This document shows positions 16,293 to 25,165 of a DNA stretch of 64,000 bases, piece by piece. Made by a program: the position numbers and the translations under genes. The DNA is taken from assembly GCA_958439195.1 (NCBI GenBank), contig OY288151.1, positions 186,001 to 250,000 of the forward strand. Reading direction: 5' to 3'. The DNA is from an uncultured Paracoccaceae bacterium (lineage in GTDB: Bacteria; Pseudomonadota; Alphaproteobacteria; Rhodobacterales; Rhodobacteraceae). Every line of letters starts with the position of its first letter. Position 1 is the stretch's first letter. Below the pieces are notes generated by a model. The model saw nothing but the letters and a program-made list of their open reading frames with translations. It had not been told where the DNA came from and searched no databases.

Positions 16293-17834
16293 CTATTGCA
16301 GTTGCTGCCCGTTTGCAAAGAACCCGCCATCCTTGAATTCCAGCGTGGAAGACAGTTCATCCTCGCCGGTCGCATTGGCAAACATCGACAGCATCATACG
16401 GAAACCCATCACCTGATCTTCGGGCAGCAGGCCCATGGCCACCAGCTTGTCCATCAGGGTATTGCCTCCGACCAGCTTCAGATCGACCTTGCCGGTAGGC
16501 GCGGGCATCCCGCCATAGGTCACCAGATCGCTGTTATCAAAGGTCAGCGCACCGCTGCCTGTCAGCTCGGCCCCCGCAATCTTGGCCTGCAGCGCGGTGA
16601 TATCAAGCGAATGCAATTCCCCAGGGGGCTGTTCTCCCGCCGCTTCCATCGCCGCAGGGTCCATGATGTCGACCAGCAACTTGGCCGTGCCTTTCGTGTC
16701 GATCACCAGCGTTGCCGGATCACGCGGCAACTGGTTGGTCGGGTCGATGATCCCCCAAATCTCATCCGATACGGTCAGATCGACAATGCGGGTCAACAGC
16801 GAAAAGTCAGCCGGTTCCTCTGTCACGCCAACCGGCATCTTGAACCCGAAACTTGCCTCGCCATAGGCCAGATTGACCTGTGGGAATGGAATGGTGGGGG
16901 CGGACAGTGCCATGGTCACCCCTGTGGCCCCGACGGAATAGGCAAGCTGCGTCGCATCCATCGCAAAGCCGATCGTGTTGCTTGCGCCCGCGCCGGTGAT
17001 TTTGGTCACGCCCGTCGCATCGGTCACTTCCATGTCATAGGTGATCGCGCCGGTGTTGATCGTGCCGTCCGATGCAAAGCCTGCCTTCAAGGCCGCCGCC
17101 ATGTCGGCCATCGCCGCCGCGCCAAGGAAGGTGCCGTTCGTCGTGCCTGTCAGGTCTTTGATCGACAGATTCACCTTTACGGTCGACGGTCCCGCAACCT
17201 CACCCTCGGCGGGGGTCGGGTCTGGGTCGGTGCCGTCGATGACCAATGACATTGTCTCTGCCGCAAAGCTGGAATTCAGGGCGGATGTCTCACCCTCGCC
17301 CGTCACCACCAGATATTTGCCCGTCACATTTCCCAAGACGGCTTCTGCCGTAACATCCACCGCCTCGGCCTCAACGCCCTCAACGCTGGTCAGGGCAAGG
17401 GTGATTTCGGGGCCGTTGAAATCATAGGCCGTCTCGGACTCGTCACCGCTGGCCGTGATCACCAGACCGGGCTGACGCACCTCCATGGTCAGGGTGGTCG
17501 GATCACCATCCGCTTCGGGTGGATCAATCGTCATTTCAAAGGGATAGCTGTCGGACATGGTCACCGAAACGGTACCATCGCCATTATCCTGAAACCGGAT
17601 CTCCTCGACCGTTCCGTTGCCGGTGACGCCTTCCTGATCAATCGCCATCTGCATGCCGGTTACGACCAGCGTATCGCCATCGCGTACCACGCTTTCGGTC
17701 GTTATGGTCTGGCCGCTGCTTGTGGCAAAGGAAAGCCAGTTTTCCCAAACCTGTTCCGGTGTCACGTCGGCAAGCACGGGTGCGGCGGAAAACAAGGCTA
17801 TGGCCGTGCTGCAAGCCAGCATGCGATTGATCAT
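16293..17834 (-). CDS. DUF2125 secreted protein
   Basis: The protein has about 513 residues from the ATG at 17834, which is preceded by AGAGG at good spacing. A signal peptide (MINRMLACSTAIALFSAAPVLA) is followed by a long beta-rich chain. It has many Thr/Gly-rich strand-like segments, no cysteine motifs and no transmembrane helix after the signal. The overall pattern matches DUF2125, a large periplasmic family found mainly in alphaproteobacteria with no established function. The C-terminus (LSSTLEFKDGGFFANGQQLQ) is the typical end of this family. The chain is rich in Asp/Glu. It is monocistronic, with a strong terminator 20 bases past the stop. Confidence 0.78.
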   Translation of the reverse strand: MINRMLACSTAIALFSAAPVLADVTPEQVWENWLSFATSSGQTITTESVVRDGDTLVVTGMQMAIDQEGVTGNGTVEEIRFQDNGDGTVSVTMSDSYPFEMTIDPPEADGDPTTLTMEVRQPGLVITASGDESETAYDFNGPEITLALTSVEGVEAEAVDVTAEAVLGNVTGKYLVVTGEGETSALNSSFAAETMSLVIDGTDPDPTPAEGEVAGPSTVKVNLSIKDLTGTTNGTFLGAAAMADMAAALKAGFASDGTINTGAITYDMEVTDATGVTKITGAGASNTIGFAMDATQLAYSVGATGVTMALSAPTIPFPQVNLAYGEASFGFKMPVGVTEEPADFSLLTRIVDLTVSDEIWGIIDPTNQLPRDPATLVIDTKGTAKLLVDIMDPAAMEAAGEQPPGELHSLDITALQAKIAGAELTGSGALTFDNSDLVTYGGMPAPTGKVDLKLVGGNTLMDKLVAMGLLPEDQVMGFRMMLSMFANATGEDELSSTLEFKDGGFFANGQQLQ

Positions 17835-17981
17835 AATGAACCTCTTTGCGATGCGATAAATTCTGTCGGGGCGGAGCATCCTCCCCCTGCCGTGCGGGGT
17901 CAAGGGTTTCCAACGCCGGTGTGCATGCGTTAACTCGGTGGCGAAATTGTGGACACCCCATACGGGTCAAGGAGGAATAGC

Positions 17982-18728
17982 GTGCAAGGCAAGGTCGTCG
18001 TCATCACCGGGGCCAGCAAGGGAATCGGTGCCGCCGCCATGCGGGCCTTTGGAGGGGCAGGGGCGCACGTCGCAGGGCTGGCCCGCAGTCGCACACAGCT
18101 GGATGCGCTGGTTGGCGACATCGGACCTGCGGCGATGGCGCAGGAATGTGACGTGGCAGATTGGGCATCGGTCAGTGCGGCCATTGCCGCTGTCCAGGCG
18201 CGTTTTGGCCGGATCGACGTGCTGATCAACAACGCGGGCGTCATCGACCCCATCGCAAGGCTGGCCGAAGCCGACCCTGCCGCCTGGGGGGCAAACATCG
18301 ACATCAACCTAAAGGGCGTTTTTCACGGAATGAAGGCCGTCCTTCCCGTCATGCGGGCGCAGGATGGCGGCACGATCATCACCGTCTCTTCCGGGGCGGC
18401 AACTAACCCGCTGGAAGGGTGGAGCAGTTATTGCGCAGGCAAGGCAGGCGCGCTGATGCTGACCCGCGCCGCCCATCTGGAAGAAGGTCCGCATGGCATC
18501 CGCGTTCTTGGCCTGTCGCCCGGAACTGTCGCAACCGACATGCAGGTCAAGATCAAGGCATCCGGCGTTAATCCGGTCAGCCAGATTGACTTTGCCACCC
18601 ATATCCCGGCCGATTGGCCGGCCCGCGCGCTGGTCTGGATGTGTGGCCCGGCCGCCGATGAATGGCTTGGGCGCGACATTTCCCTGCGCGATGAAGCGAT
18701 CCGCCGCGCCGTTGGGTTGATCGCATGA
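17982..18728 (+). CDS. Short-chain dehydrogenase/reductase
   Basis: This NAD(P)-dependent oxidoreductase has a Rossmann fold. The TGASKGIG nucleotide-binding motif starts at about residue 9, NNAG lies near 83, and a catalytic Ser stretch (TVSSGAA) is followed by YCAGK with the catalytic Tyr and Lys. I chose the GTG at 17982 because GGAGGA lies five bases upstream. An ATG at 17949 would add 11 unlikely residues. The 248-residue length is usual for classical SDRs. The stop overlaps the start of the enoyl-CoA hydratase gene (ATGA), so the pair may act on the same acyl-CoA or hydroxyacid substrate. The substrate is unknown. Confidence 0.85.
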   Translation: MQGKVVVITGASKGIGAAAMRAFGGAGAHVAGLARSRTQLDALVGDIGPAAMAQECDVADWASVSAAIAAVQARFGRIDVLINNAGVIDPIARLAEADPAAWGANIDINLKGVFHGMKAVLPVMRAQDGGTIITVSSGAATNPLEGWSSYCAGKAGALMLTRAAHLEEGPHGIRVLGLSPGTVATDMQVKIKASGVNPVSQIDFATHIPADWPARALVWMCGPAADEWLGRDISLRDEAIRRAVGLIA

Positions 18729-19330
18729 TCCGGGTCCAAGATCGTGAGGGCGCCCGCCTTCTGGTGCTGGACCGGCCCGACAAGGCCAATGCCCTGACGC
18801 AGGATATGCTGGCCGCGCTGGATGATGCTGTCGCGCGGGCGGCGGCAGATGGTGTTGCCGTGCTGATCCTGACGGGTGAAGGCCGCGTATTTTGCGCAGG
18901 GGCCGATCTGGAAGGCATGACCCAGGGCCTGGGTCACGCCCCGGAATGGGAGGTGCTGTCGCGCCGCATCGCCGCCTATCCCGGCCTGACCATAGCCGCA
19001 CTGAACGGCACGCTGGCGGGTGGCGCCTTTGGGATGGCGCTGGCCTGCGATTTGCGGGTGGCAGTGCCGGGGGCCGAATTCTTCTATCCAGTGATGAAGC
19101 GCGGCTACCTGCCACAACCATCCGATCCCGCCCGCCTTGCCGCGCTGATCGGCCCTGCGCGTGCCAAACAGATCGTTCTTTCCGGTCAGCGTATCCCGGC
19201 CACAACGGCGCTGGGATGGGGGCTGATCGACCTTGTGTCGGATGACGCGGTCGCAGGTGCCATTGCCTTGGCCGCCGATGCGCTGGGCGCAGACCCGCGC
19301 CATGTCCGCCGCATGAAGTCGATGTTCTGA
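18725..19330 (+). CDS. Enoyl-CoA hydratase/isomerase family protein (short)
   Basis: This is a crotonase-fold protein with the two oxyanion-hole segments VFCAGADLEGM and LNGTLAGGAFGMALACDLRVAV. At 201 residues it is about 55 shorter than typical crotonases (about 257), because it lacks most of the C-terminal trimerisation helices. The usual catalytic Glu position after the second oxyanion loop is not obvious. It may therefore be an isomerase-like or non-canonical member. It is translationally coupled to the preceding SDR. Confidence 0.78.
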   Translation: MIRVQDREGARLLVLDRPDKANALTQDMLAALDDAVARAAADGVAVLILTGEGRVFCAGADLEGMTQGLGHAPEWEVLSRRIAAYPGLTIAALNGTLAGGAFGMALACDLRVAVPGAEFFYPVMKRGYLPQPSDPARLAALIGPARAKQIVLSGQRIPATTALGWGLIDLVSDDAVAGAIALAADALGADPRHVRRMKSMF

Positions 19331-19338
19331 CCGCTCGC

Positions 19339-19629
19339 CTACCGCTTGCGATGCCCGCCCGGAACCCGTGACAGGAATCCGGGTGGGCGTTTGGCGATCC
19401 AGGTCAGAAACCCCTCCATCCGCCCATCCGCGCGGATCGCATCGGCGGTGTTGAACTGCCGCGCCAGCTCTGCCTCTGTGAACCGGGCGTGAATTTCCTT
19501 GTGGCAGACGTGATGCAACAAAACCGTTGGCCCACCCTTGCCACCCTTCAGCTTTGGCACAAGGTGATGCAGGCTTTGCGGCACATCCGGCGGGATCGGA
19601 CGCAGGCAAATGGGGCAGGTCGGGTTCAT
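19339..19629 (-). CDS. HNH endonuclease-like small protein
   Basis: From the ATG at 19629 this is a 96-residue protein. It begins MNPTCPICLRPIP with a CPIC zinc knuckle. HHLVPKLKGGKGGPTVLLHHVCHKEIHARF then carries the HNH elements (HH, a second HH with Cys, and the closing H). Small stand-alone HNH proteins occur in many bacterial chromosomes and their targets are mostly unknown. A start at 19647 (MPLQDNM) is also possible. Longer in-frame starts would translate the short tandem repeat upstream and look artificial. The gene runs against the enoyl-CoA hydratase gene with an 8-base gap. Confidence 0.75.
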   Translation of the reverse strand: MNPTCPICLRPIPPDVPQSLHHLVPKLKGGKGGPTVLLHHVCHKEIHARFTEAELARQFNTADAIRADGRMEGFLTWIAKRPPGFLSRVPGGHRKR

Positions 19630-19648
19630 GTTGTCCTGTAGTGGCATT

Positions 19649-19708
19649 CCGGGCAAAGGATGGCCGGGCAAAGGATGGCTGTGCAAAGGATCACTGGGCA
19701 AAGGATGG
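19649..19708. repeat. Four 15-bp tandem repeats in a divergent promoter region
   Basis: Four head-to-tail copies of CCGGGCAAAGGATGG are present (the third reads CTGTGCAAAGGATCA, the fourth CTGGGCAAAGGATGG). They sit between the HNH start (19629, minus) and the flavoprotein start (19731, plus). They are too short and unspaced to be CRISPR. Confidence 0.8.
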
Positions 19709-19730
19709 CGCAACAGGCGGCGGGGGCAAG

Positions 19731-20876
19731 ATGGATGCGCTGGTGATCGGGGCTGGCCCTGCGGGGTTGATGGCGGCGGAAATGCTGGCCGCCGCAGGCC
19801 GCCAGGTCGTGGTCTGCGAGGCAAAGCCCTCGGCCGGACGCAAGTTTCTGATGGCAGGGAAATCCGGTCTGAACGTGACAAAGGATGAACCCGCCCCCTC
19901 CTTTGCCCGTGCCTATAATGCGGGCTGGCTCTCACCAATGCTTGCCGAATTCGGCCCGGCGCAGGTGCAGGATTGGTGCCGAGCCCTGGGGCAAGAGGTG
20001 TTCACCGGATCGTCTGGTCGCGTCTTTCCCGTGTCGATGAAGGGATCACCGCTTCTGCGGGCTTGGCTGACCCGTTTGGGTGGCGCCGGCGTTGAGGTGC
20101 GCCTTCGCTGGCGTTGGACTGGGTTTCAGGGTGATGGATGGCAGTTCGACACGCCCGATGGCCCTGTCACCCTGTCGCCCCGTGTCGTTGTGCTGGCCCT
20201 TGGCGGGGCTAGTTGGGCGCGGCTGGGGTCTGACGCGGCGTGGGTGCCGTGGCTGCGGGCAAGGGGGGTGGAAATTGCGCCGTTCAAACCTGCAAACATG
20301 GGGTTTTCGGTAAACTGGTCACCGCATATGGCCAAATATTTCGGCCAACCCGTAAAGGGCGTGGCCCTGATCGCCGGGCAACGCCGCGAACGCGGTGAAT
20401 TCGTTCTATCGGCGCACGGCGTGGAAGGTGGCGGCATCTACGCCATCAGCCGCGATCTGCGCGAAGGCGCACCATTGCGGCTGGATCTGATGCCAGACAT
20501 CCCCGCGCGCGAGGTGGAGTCCCGCCTCGCCCGGATGAAACCCGCCGAGACGATGGCCAACCGCTTGCGAAAGCTGGGCCTGCCACCAGTTTCCATCGCC
20601 CTGGTGATGGAGTTTGGACGAACCCGGCCACTCCTTGAGGCCATCAAGGCGTTGCCAGTCCCCCTGACCGGCCCCCGCCCATTGGACGAGGCCATTTCCA
20701 CCGCAGGCGGCATGGCCCGTGCCGCCCTGACCGACGATCTGGAACTGCGCGCCCTGCCTGGTGTTTTTGCCTGCGGTGAGATGCTGGATTGGGAGGCGCC
20801 GACAGGCGGCTACCTGCTCACAGCCTGCTGGGCCACGGGGCGCTGGGCGGGGCGGGCGGCGGCAAAGGCGGGATGA
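19731..20876 (+). CDS. BaiN/HI0933-like FAD-dependent oxidoreductase
   Basis: The protein has 381 residues from the ATG at 19731, which is preceded by GGGGGCAAG. The N-terminal Rossmann motif VIGAGPAGLMAAEMLAAAG is followed by GRKFLMAGKSGLNVTKDE, the signature of the HI0933/YhiN/BaiN flavoprotein group (TIGR03862 subgroup). A second FAD-contact region (VFACGEMLDWEAPTGGYLLTACWATGRWAG) lies at the C-terminus. The reaction is unknown in most members. BaiN itself reduces bile-acid intermediates in clostridia, which is not expected here. Longer upstream starts would read through the 15-bp repeats. Confidence 0.82.
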   Translation: MDALVIGAGPAGLMAAEMLAAAGRQVVVCEAKPSAGRKFLMAGKSGLNVTKDEPAPSFARAYNAGWLSPMLAEFGPAQVQDWCRALGQEVFTGSSGRVFPVSMKGSPLLRAWLTRLGGAGVEVRLRWRWTGFQGDGWQFDTPDGPVTLSPRVVVLALGGASWARLGSDAAWVPWLRARGVEIAPFKPANMGFSVNWSPHMAKYFGQPVKGVALIAGQRRERGEFVLSAHGVEGGGIYAISRDLREGAPLRLDLMPDIPAREVESRLARMKPAETMANRLRKLGLPPVSIALVMEFGRTRPLLEAIKALPVPLTGPRPLDEAISTAGGMARAALTDDLELRALPGVFACGEMLDWEAPTGGYLLTACWATGRWAGRAAAKAG

Positions 20877-20884
20877 ACCCAGCC

Positions 20885-22330
20885 CTATCCGTGCTTCACC
20901 ATCACATGCCGCACAACGGTGTAATCTTCCAGGGCATAGGCGCTCATGTCCTTGCCATACCCGGATTGCTTCAGCCCGCCATGCGGCATCTCGTTGACCA
21001 GCATGAAATGCGTGTTGATCCAGGTGCAGCCATAGCGCAACCGTGCCGCCGTCGCCATTGCGCGGCCCACATCCTTTGTCCAGACCGATGAGGCAAGGCC
21101 GTAGTCGCTGTCATTTGCCCATCCCACGGCGGTATCCACATCGGTAAAGGGCGTGATGGAAACCACAGGGCCAAAGACTTCGCGGCGGACAATCTCATCT
21201 TCTTGCCGGGCACCGGCGATGACGGTGGGGCGATAGTAAAAGCCTTGATCCATCACCTCGCCGCCCGTCGTCACCTCGATATGGTTCAACTCGCGCGCGC
21301 GGTTGACGAAACTTGCCACCCGATCCCTTTGGCGCAGGCTGATCAGGGGGCCGATTTCGTTGGCGCTGTCATCGTCATGGGCCAGCGTAATGGACGACAC
21401 CGCCGATGTCAGATCCGCCACCAACCGATCATAGACCTTTTTCCCCGCATAAATCCGGCAGGCCGCCGTGCAATCCTGCCCTGCATTGTAATAGCCGAAT
21501 GCGCGCAGCCCTTCGACCACCTCGCCCACATCAGCATCATCAAACACCAGAACGGGTGCTTTGCCGCCCAGTTCCAGATGCGTGCGCTTTACCGTCTTGG
21601 CGGCGGCGTCCAGCATCTTCTTGCCCGTGGCCACATCCCCGGTCAGCGAAATCATGTCGACCAGCGGATGGTTGATCAGATAGTTCCCAACCGTCTGTCC
21701 GCGACCGGCCACGATGTTGACCACGCCTTCCGGCAGTTCTTCGGCCATGATGCGCGCCATTTTCAGTGCGGTCAGCGGTGTCTGTTCCGAAGGTTTGAAC
21801 ACCACCGTATTCCCGCCGCCAATGGCAGGCCCCAACTTCCACGCCATCATCATCAGCGGATAGTTCCACGGTGCGATTGACGCGATCACCCCCACCGGAT
21901 CACGGCGGATCATGCTGGTATGCCCGGCCAGATATTCCCCCGCCAAAGCACCCTGCTGGCAGCGCACGGCACCTGCAAAGAACCGATAGCAATCGACAAT
22001 CGCGGGAATTTCGTCATTCCGTGCCGCGTTGATCGGCTTGCCGCAGTTCAACGCCTCCAGCGCGGCAAAGCTGTCAGCCTCCGCCTCAACCCGATCGGCG
22101 ATCCGCAAAAGCGCCGCCGACCGTTCGGCAGGGGTGGTGCGGCTCCAGCCCTCAAACGCTTTGCGCGCGGCGGCAACCGCCCTGTCCACCTGTCCGGTTG
22201 ATGCCTCTGGCACCTCAAGGATCAGGCCGCCGGTGCGCGGGTTCAGGATTTGCTCACGCGCCTCTTGTCCGGCCTCAAACGCCGATCCGATCAGCAACTG
22301 GGTGTCGATGGTTGTCAGAACACTGTCCAT
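20885..22330 (-). CDS. Gamma-aminobutyraldehyde dehydrogenase-type ALDH
   Basis: This NAD-dependent aldehyde dehydrogenase has 481 residues. The conserved Asn/Lys region is PWNYPLMMMAWKLGPAIGGGNTVVFKPSEQTP. The catalytic Glu lies in THLELGGKAP and the nucleophile in NAGQDCTAACRI. The sequence NAGQDCTAA is typical of PatD/YdcW, which oxidises gamma-aminobutyraldehyde to GABA in putrescine breakdown. It is the last gene of an operon whose order matches E. coli ydcSTUV-patD, which strongly supports a polyamine role. A related betaine-aldehyde specificity is the main alternative. Confidence 0.87.
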   Translation of the reverse strand: MDSVLTTIDTQLLIGSAFEAGQEAREQILNPRTGGLILEVPEASTGQVDRAVAAARKAFEGWSRTTPAERSAALLRIADRVEAEADSFAALEALNCGKPINAARNDEIPAIVDCYRFFAGAVRCQQGALAGEYLAGHTSMIRRDPVGVIASIAPWNYPLMMMAWKLGPAIGGGNTVVFKPSEQTPLTALKMARIMAEELPEGVVNIVAGRGQTVGNYLINHPLVDMISLTGDVATGKKMLDAAAKTVKRTHLELGGKAPVLVFDDADVGEVVEGLRAFGYYNAGQDCTAACRIYAGKKVYDRLVADLTSAVSSITLAHDDDSANEIGPLISLRQRDRVASFVNRARELNHIEVTTGGEVMDQGFYYRPTVIAGARQEDEIVRREVFGPVVSITPFTDVDTAVGWANDSDYGLASSVWTKDVGRAMATAARLRYGCTWINTHFMLVNEMPHGGLKQSGYGKDMSAYALEDYTVVRHVMVKHG

Positions 22331-22345
22331 GGGAACCTCCCTTTT

Positions 22346-23152
22346 TCATTTGCCCGCGCCAGCGGTCTCAGATCCGCTGCGGGTCAGGTAATAGGCGATC
22401 AGGATGGGGATGAAGGTGGCTGTAAAGACCACGATGGCGACCACGTTTGTCACCGGTCGTTGCCGCGGGCGCACCAGTTCCTGCAACATCCAGATGGGAA
22501 GGGTGCTTTGCTGGCCCGCTGTAAAGGTGGTGACGATCACCTCATCAAACGATAGCGCAAAGGCCAGCATTCCCCCTGCCAGCAGCGCCGTGCCAAGGTT
22601 TGGCAGCAGCACATAGCGAAAGGTCTGGAAACTGTTTGCGCCCAGGTCTGCTGACGCCTCCAGTATTCCGCCCGACAGGCGGCGAAAGCGGGCAACCGCG
22701 TTGTTATAGACAATCACGATGCAAAACGTCGCGTGACCCAGGATGATGGTCCATGTCGAAAACGGGATGTCCATGATCGAAAAGGCCGACCGCAGCGACA
22801 TGCCAGTGATCACGCCAGGCAGGGCGATAGGCAGGATAATCAATAGGCTGATCTGTTCCCGCCCAAAAAACGACGTCCGCGCCATCGCAGCAGAAACCAG
22901 CGTGCCAAGGATCATTGCAATGAACGTCGCAATCGTTGCCACCGAAAGTGACAGGTAAAGGGGCGGCCAGATATCCTCACGGTTCCAGGCCACGCCAAAC
23001 CACTGGGTCGTCAGGCCAGGGGGTGGGAACTGATAGGATTTGTCCTCTGTCGTGAAGGCGTAAAGAAAGATCAGCAGGATCGGCAGGTGCAGGAACAGCA
23101 GGCCGCCGACGGCCGCAATCTTCAGTCCAAGGGAGGCGCGGTCAGAGTGCAT
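22346..23152 (-). CDS. Polyamine-type ABC transporter permease (YdcV/PotC-like)
   Basis: This inner-membrane permease has 268 residues and about six transmembrane helices. The EAA loop with the ATPase-contact Gly (EASADLGANSFQTFRYVLLPNLGTALLAG) lies in the second half. The PotC-like start (GLLFLHLPILLIFLYAF) and the ending LIAYYLTRSG are typical. It overlaps the next upstream permease by 11 bases. The length is close to E. coli YdcV (264). Confidence 0.88.
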   Translation of the reverse strand: MHSDRASLGLKIAAVGGLLFLHLPILLIFLYAFTTEDKSYQFPPPGLTTQWFGVAWNREDIWPPLYLSLSVATIATFIAMILGTLVSAAMARTSFFGREQISLLIILPIALPGVITGMSLRSAFSIMDIPFSTWTIILGHATFCIVIVYNNAVARFRRLSGGILEASADLGANSFQTFRYVLLPNLGTALLAGGMLAFALSFDEVIVTTFTAGQQSTLPIWMLQELVRPRQRPVTNVVAIVVFTATFIPILIAYYLTRSGSETAGAGK

Positions 23153-24083
23153 CGAACGCCCCCTTCCGCTTTGCGATCGTCAGATAGATCAGCATGATGA
23201 TGATCGGCACCACCGCGAATGCGGCGGCCAAAGGAATGTTGCCCGCCGTTCCCTGCAATTGATACACGGCCAGCCCGATGAACCGGGCCGAAGTGCCGAC
23301 AATCTGTGGGATGATGTAATCGCCCATTGTCAGCGAAAAAGTGAAGATTGACCCGGCGATCATTCCCGGCATGGCCAGCGGCAGGATCACCGTTCGGAAC
23401 GTCTGGGCCTTGGATGCACCAAGGTCTGCCGATGCCTCCAGCATGGAATTTGGCACCCGCTCCAATGATGCCTGCATGGGCAGGATCATATAAGGCAGCC
23501 AGACATAGACAAAGACGATGAAGGTTCCCATCGGGCTGGTGGACAGGCTGTTGCCGCCAATGCCCGGAATGGCAAGGATGGCGTTCAGGATCATCGACAG
23601 GCCCACGCCTTCAGCCGCCCAAGTGATGATCCCTTCCTTGGCAAGGATCAGTTTCCACGCATAGACCTTGACCAGATAGGATGACCACAGCGGCAGCATG
23701 ACGCCCAGGTAGAATACGGCCTTCCATCTTCCCCGCGCGAAACGCGCCGCGAAGTAAGCGATCGGAAAGGCAATGATGGCGCAACCGATGGTCACCGCCG
23801 CCGACATCAGAAGGGTCCGCAGGATGATGTCCAGGTTCTGCGCACGGAACAATTCCGCATAGGTTTTCAGGGTGAATTCTTCCTTCACCACGCCCGAAAA
23901 ATCATCAATCGAATAGAAGCTTTGCAGCAGCAGCGCCAGCAGTGACCCCAGATACACAACACCCAGCCACAACAAGGGCGGGGTCAGCAGAACAAACAGA
24001 AGCAATCGGGGGTGACGCCAGAAGATGGCCGTCAGCCTGTCCGCGATGCCCCGTTCGGGCAGAATGGCGGGGGCGCTGGTCAT
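23142..24083 (-). CDS. Polyamine-type ABC transporter permease (YdcU/PotB-like)
   Basis: This is a 313-residue inner-membrane protein, the same length as I recall for E. coli YdcU. The segments LLLFVLLTPPLLWLGVVYLGSLLALLLQSFY and MGDYIIPQIVGTS are characteristic of PotB-type subunits, and the EAA loop reads EASADLGASKAQTFRTVILPLAMPG. It pairs with the YdcV-like permease to form the membrane channel. Start and stop overlap the neighbouring genes, so the operon is tightly coupled. Confidence 0.88.
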   Translation of the reverse strand: MTSAPAILPERGIADRLTAIFWRHPRLLLFVLLTPPLLWLGVVYLGSLLALLLQSFYSIDDFSGVVKEEFTLKTYAELFRAQNLDIILRTLLMSAAVTIGCAIIAFPIAYFAARFARGRWKAVFYLGVMLPLWSSYLVKVYAWKLILAKEGIITWAAEGVGLSMILNAILAIPGIGGNSLSTSPMGTFIVFVYVWLPYMILPMQASLERVPNSMLEASADLGASKAQTFRTVILPLAMPGMIAGSIFTFSLTMGDYIIPQIVGTSARFIGLAVYQLQGTAGNIPLAAAFAVVPIIIMLIYLTIAKRKGAFDAL

Positions 24084-25084
24084 GCCTCGTCCATCACATG
24101 CAGGGCGGTGGGGTCAAAGGACAGGCCAACCGTCGCGCCCGGTTCGGGCGCGGTCTGCCCGGCGGGCAACAGGGCGGCCACTTCGGTGCCAAGCAGGTTC
24201 ACGGACACCCGGCTGTTGGCACCCAGATAGCGAATCGTCGTCACCGTTCCGGCCAGCGCCAGGCCATCCGCAGGCACAAGGCGCAAGGTTTCTGGCCGCA
24301 GCGATGACCACTTCGACGGACCACCAAAAGCGCGTGTGACATCAGGCGACAGAACATTGGATGACCCGACAAAATCCGCCACGAACCGGGTGCGCGGCTG
24401 GGCGTAAACCTGGGCCGGGGTGCCGATCTGGGCGATCCTGCCCTCGTTGAACACGGCCAGACTGTCGGCCATGCTCAGGGCTTCGCTTTGGTCATGCGTC
24501 ACAAAAACAAAGGTGATGCCAAGCCGCATTTGCAGCGCCTTCAGTTCATCCTGCATCGCCTCGCGCAGCTTAAGGTCCAACGCACCTAACGGTTCATCCA
24601 GCAGCAACACCTTGGGTTCATTGACCAAAGCCCGCGCCAGGGCGACGCGCTGACGTTGCCCGCCGGACAGTTGCGCCGGTTTCCGGTCGCCATAGCCATC
24701 CAGTTTCACCAGCGCCAACATATCTTCGGCCCGCGCCTCACGGGTGCGCCGGTCCACGCCCTTGACCATCAGGCCATAGGCGACGTTGTCACGCACGTTC
24801 ATGTGGGGGAACAGGGCGTAATCCTGAAACACGGTGTTCACGTTGCGCCGGTTCGGGGGGACGTTGCTGACATCCTGGCCGAAGATGCGGATCGCCCCGC
24901 CGGTCGGTTTTTCAAACCCCGAAATCAGGCGCAGGCAGGTCGTCTTACCGGAACCCGAAGGGCCAAGCATCGCAAAGAACGACCCTTCCGCAATGGTCAG
25001 GTCGACGCCATCCACCGCCTTGACCGGTGCAGAGGCGGGGCCGAAATGGCGGGAAACGCCAATGAATTCAACGGCTGCGGTCAT
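24080..25084 (-). CDS. Polyamine-type ABC transporter ATP-binding protein (YdcT/PotA-like)
   Basis: This cytoplasmic ATPase has 334 residues from the ATG at 25084 (MTAAVEFIGVSRHFG). The Walker A is GPSGSGKTT, the Q-loop precedes DYALFPHMNVRDNVAYG, the signature is LSGGQRQRVALARAL and the Walker B is VLLLDEPLGALD, followed by the H-loop THDQSEA. A C-terminal TOBE-like regulatory domain (GTVTTIRYLGANSRVSVNLLG) is present, as in PotA. Upstream in-frame residues beginning at 25141 lack family similarity. The length agrees with YdcT (337). Confidence 0.9.
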   Translation of the reverse strand: MTAAVEFIGVSRHFGPASAPVKAVDGVDLTIAEGSFFAMLGPSGSGKTTCLRLISGFEKPTGGAIRIFGQDVSNVPPNRRNVNTVFQDYALFPHMNVRDNVAYGLMVKGVDRRTREARAEDMLALVKLDGYGDRKPAQLSGGQRQRVALARALVNEPKVLLLDEPLGALDLKLREAMQDELKALQMRLGITFVFVTHDQSEALSMADSLAVFNEGRIAQIGTPAQVYAQPRTRFVADFVGSSNVLSPDVTRAFGGPSKWSSLRPETLRLVPADGLALAGTVTTIRYLGANSRVSVNLLGTEVAALLPAGQTAPEPGATVGLSFDPTALHVMDEA

Positions 25085-25165
25085 AAAGGAGATGGCTCCG
25101 GCAGGCAAAGGAATGGGGTGGGTGCGCGGGGTTGCGCGCACCCTGTGCGGATTGGATCGGTGCGA

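Noticed and set aside
19649..19708. Possible CRISPR array or HNH N-terminal extension
   Set aside because: Units of 15 bases without spacers. The extension would be an artificial Pro/Leu/His repeat with no similarity to HNH proteins.
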